The notes under the pieces were generated by a model. It saw nothing but the letters and a program-made list of their open reading frames with translations. It was not told the origin of the DNA and searched no databases. The position numbers and the translations under genes are program-made. From positions 1 to 9,617 of the forward strand of contig MGXX01000051.1 of assembly GCA_001801515.1 (NCBI GenBank): 9,617 nucleotides of DNA. Reading direction: 5' to 3'. The stretch is from Gammaproteobacteria bacterium RIFCSPHIGHO2_12_FULL_38_11 (GTDB lineage: Bacteria > Pseudomonadota > Gammaproteobacteria > Coxiellales > Coxiellaceae). Shown one piece after another: positions 5,105-9,617 of the stretch. The stretch's first letter is position 1; each line of letters starts with the position of its first letter.

Positions 5105-5746
5105 TTAAAGTGTTGCGGGTAATATTGCTGCTTGACTCAGTGTTGCAATGCGCACACCAAAAGCAACTAATACAACACCCATCGCTTTAGTAATATAAAA
5201 TTGAATGCGGCTAATATTTGTTTTAATAATGCGATGCGTCATCATGTACGCTAAACTTGAAAACCAAATCATGTGAATGAAGGCAATTTCAAATCCGTAC
5301 CACATCTCTGCTAGCAATGTACTGCCTGGTTTAACGATAAGCGTAAAAAATGCCAACAAGAACATGATTGCTTTAGGATTTAAGAGATTACACAGCAAGC
5401 CTTGGTAAAAGGCACGTTGATTTGTAATCGTATTGCTAGAATGCATCAGATTAAATTTTGAAGTTTCATGTTTTGAGAAGATGCCTTTAATGCCAATATA
5501 AATTAAATAAGCTGCGCCTAAATATTTTATAATGTTAAAAAGCAATAAGGATTGTGAAATGATCATCGCCAATCCTAAAATACAATAAACACCATGAATA
5601 AGCAGGCTTGTTGAAACACCAAGCGCTGTAAAAACACCCGATTTTCTTGAATATAATAAAGAATTTTTTGTAACCATTGCAAAATCTGGGCCTGGAGAAA
5701 TCGCAACTAGCATGATGAGCAGTGTAATCGATAAAAATTCTTGCAT
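5105..5746 (-). CDS. LysE/RhtB-family amino-acid exporter
   Basis: 213-aa inner-membrane protein of the LysE superfamily, whose members export amino acids such as homoserine, threonine or lysine. The N-terminus places SPGPDFAMV (residues 17-25) after the first membrane helix, the family signature. GVSTSLLIHGVYCILGLA (43-60), YLGAAYLIYIGIKGI (75-89), GLLCNLLNPKAIMFLLAFFT (116-135) and FGVRIA (196-201) are the other landmarks. About six hydrophobic helices span residues 3-25, 40-65, 68-90, 115-137, 145-170 and 185-205. The length is normal and the frame intact. The substrate cannot be read from sequence. The ATG at 5744-5746 has only a weak upstream GTGAG. It heads a likely two-gene unit with the truncated reductase. 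Confidence 0.88.
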   Translation of the reverse strand: MQEFLSITLLIMLVAISPGPDFAMVTKNSLLYSRKSGVFTALGVSTSLLIHGVYCILGLAMIISQSLLLFNIIKYLGAAYLIYIGIKGIFSKHETSKFNLMHSSNTITNQRAFYQGLLCNLLNPKAIMFLLAFFTLIVKPGSTLLAEMWYGFEIAFIHMIWFSSLAYMMTHRIIKTNISRIQFYITKAMGVVLVAFGVRIATLSQAAILPATL

Positions 5747-5773
5747 AATTAATAAGTACTCACAAAAAAGCTA

Positions 5774-5792
5774 ACCCAGTATTAATACGGGT
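5774..5792. promoter_or_regulatory. Candidate operator upstream of the exporter
   Basis: ACCC-A-GTATTAATAC-GGGT: a perfect 10-bp palindrome flanked by complementary ACCC and GGGT with one unpaired A. It is 28 nt upstream of the exporter ATG, where a local regulator could bind. No regulator gene is adjacent, so the link is inferred from position only. Confidence 0.35.
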
Positions 5793-5962
5793 GTAATATA
5801 AATAACTTGTATTTTGATGATACGTAAATGATACAATTAGCCCGCACAGCGGACAGTATATCATACTTAGAAAAAAAATCATTTATTGATTAGATTATGA
5901 AACGCGATTTTCATTAGGAAATCCAATAGCGTAAGCCGTCCTGAATGTGGTTAAAATTATTG

Positions 5963-5991
5963 TTGACAGAACAAGCATTGAATTGCATGAT
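5963..5991 (+). promoter_or_regulatory. Candidate promoter of the 864-aa gene
   Basis: Consensus -35 TTGACA (5963-5968), 17-bp spacer and a mediocre -10 CATGAT (5986-5991). It implies a leader of about 178 nt. A second AT-rich -10-like TATATT at 6050-6055 lacks a matching -35. Confidence 0.4.
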
Positions 5992-6175
5992 GGGCTTGTG
6001 ATTTTTAGATACATCCTTTCCGCGTTATTTTTATCCAGCCAACTTTTTATATATTCTTAGCGAAACCGCTGATTTATTTTAATTTTCTTTTTTCTCATTG
6101 CATCTTGTTTGCGTTGGTCCGTGATCTTCAATTGCCAGGCAGTTCGTCACTCATCTTTTTCAATAGGAGAAAAAT

Positions 6176-8770
6176 ATGCCTTTTTTAGGGAATGATTCTA
6201 ATCAAACAGCGAGCGTTGGTAGCTCAACTACATTTGTTATGAGCGCAATCAATACAACCGGACAGATTGCATATGCAGTTTATGATCAGATAGCTGGGAG
6301 TTCGTATTCTTCCTCTGCTATCAAAAAATTGACTGAATTAAAAAATATTTACCAACAGACTTTTTTGGTGTCTCCACCCATCTATTGGGATTTAGATACC
6401 GGCAATCGACCAACCCATCGCTTAAAAAATCAAAAATGGCTACTCTATGCTCGTCAATTAAGACAAGCAAAAGAATCGTGCAATCATTATCACTATCAAA
6501 GTGATTTAATTGCAGAGTATGCCGCAACTTATTTAATTGAGCGCGGTCGTCGTTATTTTGGTAAAGGTAAGCCCGGCGATCCTGTTGAACAATTTTTTGG
6601 AGAATTGATTCATTTTTCAATGAATGACTTACCTACTTTTGGATCTGATGAGACATCGATACAGCGCATTAAGAATCGTATTGTTTATCTTGAGCGCGTA
6701 CAGAAACATGATGGCATATTTAAGCATGGTACTTTTGTGCGGGATAAAAATAAATCCGATACGATTGAAAATATTAAGTCACAACTGAAAGCTGCTTTAG
6801 AAATTGCTATGAAAGAAACAGCCAGACAAAGCGCGCGTGAAATTTTTGATCGTTGTGCGCATGAATTAGCGATGATGCTGCATGCAACACTACAAACATT
6901 CTATTATGCAAGAAATACAAGTGTAGAGCATGAGCCGTTGGAGTTGGGTTGCTATATTCATCCCGATGAAAAATTTTTATCAACAGCCGCTCAAAAACTT
7001 TATCCTAAGCTTAAAGAAACACATACGGGCAAAATGCTATATGAGATTTTATCGCTCGTAGGTTTGGAACCCTTTGGCTCGGAAATTGAAAAGCCTGTGA
7101 AATTTTTTGAGCCACGTTATTTTTCACAAAATGGTACAAAACAAACCATAGAGTGGGAGCTTGCAAAATTTGATTTACCGCCATGGGTTGAAAATATTGA
7201 ATATCAATCTGTGTTGGAATCATTTCAACAAATAGGAGAGAGTATTTTAAGGATCGTAGATCTTAAAAAATTGGTCGCAATAGCCTATGATTTAATGGGT
7301 AGCGTGGGTGACCTGTGGGCATATGGTGATCCGCGTGGTAAATTATCACTACAAGCACTAATCTATATTCTAGATCAAGAGACAAATTTATTAAAAAAAC
7401 ACTACGATGGATTTTATGAGCAGCATCATGCTAGACGTCATGTTTACAATTTAAAACATCGTATTGATCCCAATAAAGGGGCTAATCCAAATTTTAATAG
7501 AGTAGACGATTTAAAAAATGATCTTGATAAATCTTATGATGGGATAAAAGCGGCCGTTCATTCGATTCAGTCTCAGATTGAAAAGTTTCCAAATGATGCA
7601 CACAAACAAATAGATAGCCAGAAAGAATCTTTTTACAAACAGATTGCTAAATATTTAAAACAATTTTACCCCAAATCTTGTGCACAGTATGCGCTCATCA
7701 TGACTGCTGAAACGCACACATCTAATGTGTCAGCCTTTCATGACCATCGAGGACCCTCTCAAGTGATTGATGATTCTAAAAAGTCAAAACAGTTTATTAT
7801 GCCGCGCAGATACCAACAGCTTGGCGCATTATTTGATACTTGGTTGAAACACTATCAGCAAATTGAACGGCAATGGCTAAATATAGAAAATTCATCAGAC
7901 TGTATTGTTGAAAATGGTCATGATAGCGTTGATGTATTGCTGAGAAAAATGAACATTCTACGAAATAAAATAAACAAGGAGCGCCCAGCATGGCGATTTT
8001 CATTGCAGAATGTGTTTAGTTGGCAGGTAGGCTGGCCATTTTATCGTAATAGAAGTCATCTTGCTGCTTTGTTGTTAGATGAGCTCAATCATCTTGAGAA
8101 GAAAATAGAGATGATGATTCAAGCGTTAAAACCAACTGCTATATCAACCGCATGCGGTGTCGTACAATCTACGCCACAATCAGCGTTACCTGTCATCACT
8201 CGGTTACCAGTTGATTGCGCTTCCTCAGATAAAAATCAGGCCAACTTAAATCATGATTTACAGCAATCAAGCAGTCTACAGGATATCTCTGAAAGCAATA
8301 TTCGATCAATCGATGAATGGTTAGGCATTATTAATAGCGCATTTTCCAACTGGCAAGATCATGAAGCAACTTTTAAACCATTTGAGTCTGATGCCCAATT
8401 TAAAAAATTTATAGATATGTTTTTAAAATATCGTGATAGTTTATCAGGCGAGGTGCTGCATCTTACTATACAGACTTGGCTTGCCTTGATTGACTTGCTG
8501 TCACTCGAAGTGAACGACACTGATGAACTGCCACATGAGAGTCGGCAACAAATGTTATTGATCATATCGTTGCAATCATTAATGGAATCAGATCCTGCAA
8601 CAGAGCTGAGGCAAACGCTTATTGAGAATTGTATGTCGCAGAGTCGTCAATTATTTGGTAGTAGACAGGTTGTTTACGATTTAAGAGGTAGTTATCCATC
8701 TAATGGTTTGTACGGACAATCCAGCGGTATCAATCAATACATAACACACACTCCCATGTATAAACTGTAA
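6176..8770 (+). CDS. Large unrecognised soluble helical protein, possible secreted effector
   Basis: 864 aa. The start is supported by AGGAG (6165-6169) 6 nt before the ATG. I do not recognise a family. No signal peptide or transmembrane helix is apparent. Residues 1-45 are rich in Ser, Thr and Gly, followed by a long, mainly helical, Lys/Glu/Gln-rich body: 85-125, 195-245 (a Cys-poor helical stretch KSQLKAALEIAMKETARQSA), 345-375, 440-500 with coiled-coil character, and 545-650. Residues 652-705 form a Ser/Thr/Pro/Gln-rich linker. A second helical domain spans about 708-830 (SIDEWLGIINSAFSNW, FIDMFLKYRDSLSGEV). The tail 831-864 is Gly/Tyr/Ser-rich and polar. It has no Glu-rich block, so it is not a textbook Dot/Icm signal. 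It is followed after 33 nt by the 236-aa gene, so the two are probably cotranscribed. Effector status is inferred only from style and neighbourhood. Confidence 0.85.
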   Translation: MPFLGNDSNQTASVGSSTTFVMSAINTTGQIAYAVYDQIAGSSYSSSAIKKLTELKNIYQQTFLVSPPIYWDLDTGNRPTHRLKNQKWLLYARQLRQAKESCNHYHYQSDLIAEYAATYLIERGRRYFGKGKPGDPVEQFFGELIHFSMNDLPTFGSDETSIQRIKNRIVYLERVQKHDGIFKHGTFVRDKNKSDTIENIKSQLKAALEIAMKETARQSAREIFDRCAHELAMMLHATLQTFYYARNTSVEHEPLELGCYIHPDEKFLSTAAQKLYPKLKETHTGKMLYEILSLVGLEPFGSEIEKPVKFFEPRYFSQNGTKQTIEWELAKFDLPPWVENIEYQSVLESFQQIGESILRIVDLKKLVAIAYDLMGSVGDLWAYGDPRGKLSLQALIYILDQETNLLKKHYDGFYEQHHARRHVYNLKHRIDPNKGANPNFNRVDDLKNDLDKSYDGIKAAVHSIQSQIEKFPNDAHKQIDSQKESFYKQIAKYLKQFYPKSCAQYALIMTAETHTSNVSAFHDHRGPSQVIDDSKKSKQFIMPRRYQQLGALFDTWLKHYQQIERQWLNIENSSDCIVENGHDSVDVLLRKMNILRNKINKERPAWRFSLQNVFSWQVGWPFYRNRSHLAALLLDELNHLEKKIEMMIQALKPTAISTACGVVQSTPQSALPVITRLPVDCASSDKNQANLNHDLQQSSSLQDISESNIRSIDEWLGIINSAFSNWQDHEATFKPFESDAQFKKFIDMFLKYRDSLSGEVLHLTIQTWLALIDLLSLEVNDTDELPHESRQQMLLIISLQSLMESDPATELRQTLIENCMSQSRQLFGSRQVVYDLRGSYPSNGLYGQSSGINQYITHTPMYKL

Positions 8771-8803
8771 TGATAGTCAATCAGTTACGATCTAAAGGAA
8801 AAC

Positions 8804-9514
8804 ATGATGAAAAAAGCACTGATAGAAAAAATACAACAAGCCATTATGATGTATACGATACAATGCGAAGGTAAACATTATAAAGGTGATTATATTTATA
8901 GCGTATCTTATATCAATTTTAGTCGGCATATCCCTTCTCACCGAAAATATGATATTCGATGTATTGATAAACTTTTAAAATGCGAAACAGAGACAGAAGT
9001 ACAGCTGGCATCTAAAGTATACGCACATTTAACATCGATTAAAACGGGGTTTTCTCTGTTTTGGTTGATACCGATTGTTACCAATCATAGCACGATGAGA
9101 GAAGCGATATATCACGCGCTTTACACGCATGATTCCGCATTGTTTAATGCTTGCAAAACCCATACTATTCCACAGCTTGAATCATCGCGCTCCGCGATAG
9201 AAAATGAAGAAACGGCGAATTTAACATTGAATACGCATTTAGATTTGGAACAATTTCATTTGCAGTTAATTGAAGAAAACAAATCACTCAAGTTACAGCT
9301 TGATCAAATGCAGCATGAATTATTGCTAGAAAAAAATAAAAATACTATTTTAACACAAAATCTTAAACAAGCCTTAGTGTTGAATGAGTGCTTAAAAAAG
9401 AAGGTAGAGAAATTGCTACAAAAAAGAGCTTGCAATGCTGATGTTATTCGAGAAAATATAAGCCAATCTGAGCTAACACAGGTTGCGACTGGTACAAGTG
9501 CATTTAGGATTTGA
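8804..9514 (+). CDS. Unrecognised protein with C-terminal coiled coil, cotranscribed with the 864-aa gene
   Basis: 236 aa. The Shine-Dalgarno AAAGGAA (8794-8800) is 3 nt from the ATG at 8804 and 6 nt from the adjacent ATG at 8807, so translation may really begin at the second Met. Residues 1-118 look like a compact helical domain (ALIEKIQQAIMMYTIQCEG, RKYDIRCIDKLLKCETETEV, NHSTMREAIYHALY). Its shape recalls small N-terminal domains of Legionella/Coxiella hypothetical proteins, but I cannot name it. Residues 120-144 are a linker. Residues 145-208 form a strong coiled coil with Leu/Ile/Val heptads (LQLIEENKSLKLQLDQMQ, KKKVEKLLQKR), suggesting oligomerisation or a partner, possibly the product of the preceding gene. 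The polar tail is short. No membrane segment is certain; residues 84-92 are hydrophobic but short. Confidence 0.85.
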   Translation: MMKKALIEKIQQAIMMYTIQCEGKHYKGDYIYSVSYINFSRHIPSHRKYDIRCIDKLLKCETETEVQLASKVYAHLTSIKTGFSLFWLIPIVTNHSTMREAIYHALYTHDSALFNACKTHTIPQLESSRSAIENEETANLTLNTHLDLEQFHLQLIEENKSLKLQLDQMQHELLLEKNKNTILTQNLKQALVLNECLKKKVEKLLQKRACNADVIRENISQSELTQVATGTSAFRI

Positions 9515-9518
9515 GTGT

Positions 9519-9617
9519 ATTAACCCGGATATTTCATCATATAGCGTAACGAGGGCGTGAAAATGGCTTGTCTGCAAGGCGCAAGAAGAAAAATGGCTGG
9601 GAGCATATTGTATATAT
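9519..9617. repeat. Possible end of an IS or dispersed repeat (partial)
   Basis: From TTAACCCGGATATTTCATCA onwards the base composition shifts. The stretch GGCTTGTCTGCAAGGCGCAA, followed by AAATGGCTGGGAGCAT, resembles sequence I associate with the non-coding ends of transposable elements in Gammaproteobacteria. An ORF starting at ATG 9563 stays open to the edge, but it is too short to judge and lacks a good ribosome site. No copy of this segment exists elsewhere in the window. Low confidence. Confidence 0.3.

Larger units (their letters stand above)
5747..6175. other. 429-bp divergent intergenic region
   Basis: No convincing gene on either strand. It separates the minus-strand exporter from the plus-strand 864-aa gene and must hold both promoters. 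A palindrome GTATTAATAC flanked by ACCC and GGGT (5774-5792) lies in the exporter leader. A promoter-like pair for the large gene is at 5963-5991. The last 120 nt before the large gene are pyrimidine-rich. No PmrA- or CpxR-type box was recognised with confidence. Confidence 0.6.

Noticed and set aside
4476..5190. Plus- and minus-strand open frames overlapping the reductase and exporter
   Set aside because: Shadows of genes with recognisable catalytic or signature motifs; no independent evidence.
5839..5848. AGCCCGCACA, identical to the 10 bases at the intron 5' end (171-180)
   Set aside because: Sequence on the inner side diverges immediately and lacks the following hairpins, so a second intron end is not supported; probably chance.
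6321..8565. Minus-strand open frames of 68-99 codons within the 864-aa gene
   Set aside because: Low-complexity antisense frames without ribosome sites; the sense frame is uninterrupted for 864 codons.
1..9617. CRISPR array, tRNA or rRNA genes
   Set aside because: No regularly spaced repeats, and no cloverleaf or rRNA-like stretches were noticed in the intergenic regions.

Overview
The window is AT-rich bacterial DNA that most resembles the Legionellales (Legionella/Coxiella/Rickettsiella-type intracellular Gammaproteobacteria). The main reason is the gene at 1328-2401, which has the F-box plus ankyrin-like layout and the C-terminal pattern of the large paralogous effector-like families of that order. 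Two long unrecognised genes at the right end (864 and 236 aa, the second ending in a coiled coil) suit the same host-associated lifestyle. The assignment is an inference from protein style. There is no rRNA or tRNA to confirm it.

Layout. 1-179 (minus): 5' part of what looks like a group II intron, cut by the window edge and lying just downstream of a toxin-antitoxin operon. 227-933 (minus): complete higBA-type operon, toxin first, with a promoter and a palindromic operator. 1067-1192 (plus): N-terminal stub of an AbiEi-like antitoxin. 1259-2401 (plus): promoter and F-box/ankyrin-like gene whose conserved C-terminus lies in another frame after a T7 run. 2385-2979 (minus): chimera of two dead mobile elements, the C-terminal part of a reverse transcriptase fused to the N-terminal part of an IS5-family transposase. 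3100-3585 (plus): intact yajQ, the one clear housekeeping gene. 3686-4285 (minus): second higBA-type pair with intact antitoxin and frameshifted toxin. 4327-5746 (minus): a LysE/RhtB-type exporter followed by a glutathionyl-hydroquinone reductase that has lost its C-terminus at the edge of the second toxin-antitoxin promoter. 6176-9514 (plus): two-gene unit of unrecognised proteins. 9515-9617: sequence resembling the start of a repeat or IS end.

How the parts relate. This is an accessory or junk-accumulating region: intron, IS and reverse-transcriptase remnants, one intact and two broken toxin-antitoxin or Abi modules, a truncated metabolic gene and a frameshifted effector-like gene, around intact yajQ and exporter genes. 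The two higBA-type operons share one architecture. The -10 box ends 6 nt before the toxin ATG, so the toxin message should be leaderless or nearly so, inverted repeats lie in the promoter, and the antitoxin has a strong Shine-Dalgarno. That arrangement would favour antitoxin over toxin synthesis. No complete new multi-gene defence system is visible. The most original material is the 864/236-aa pair.
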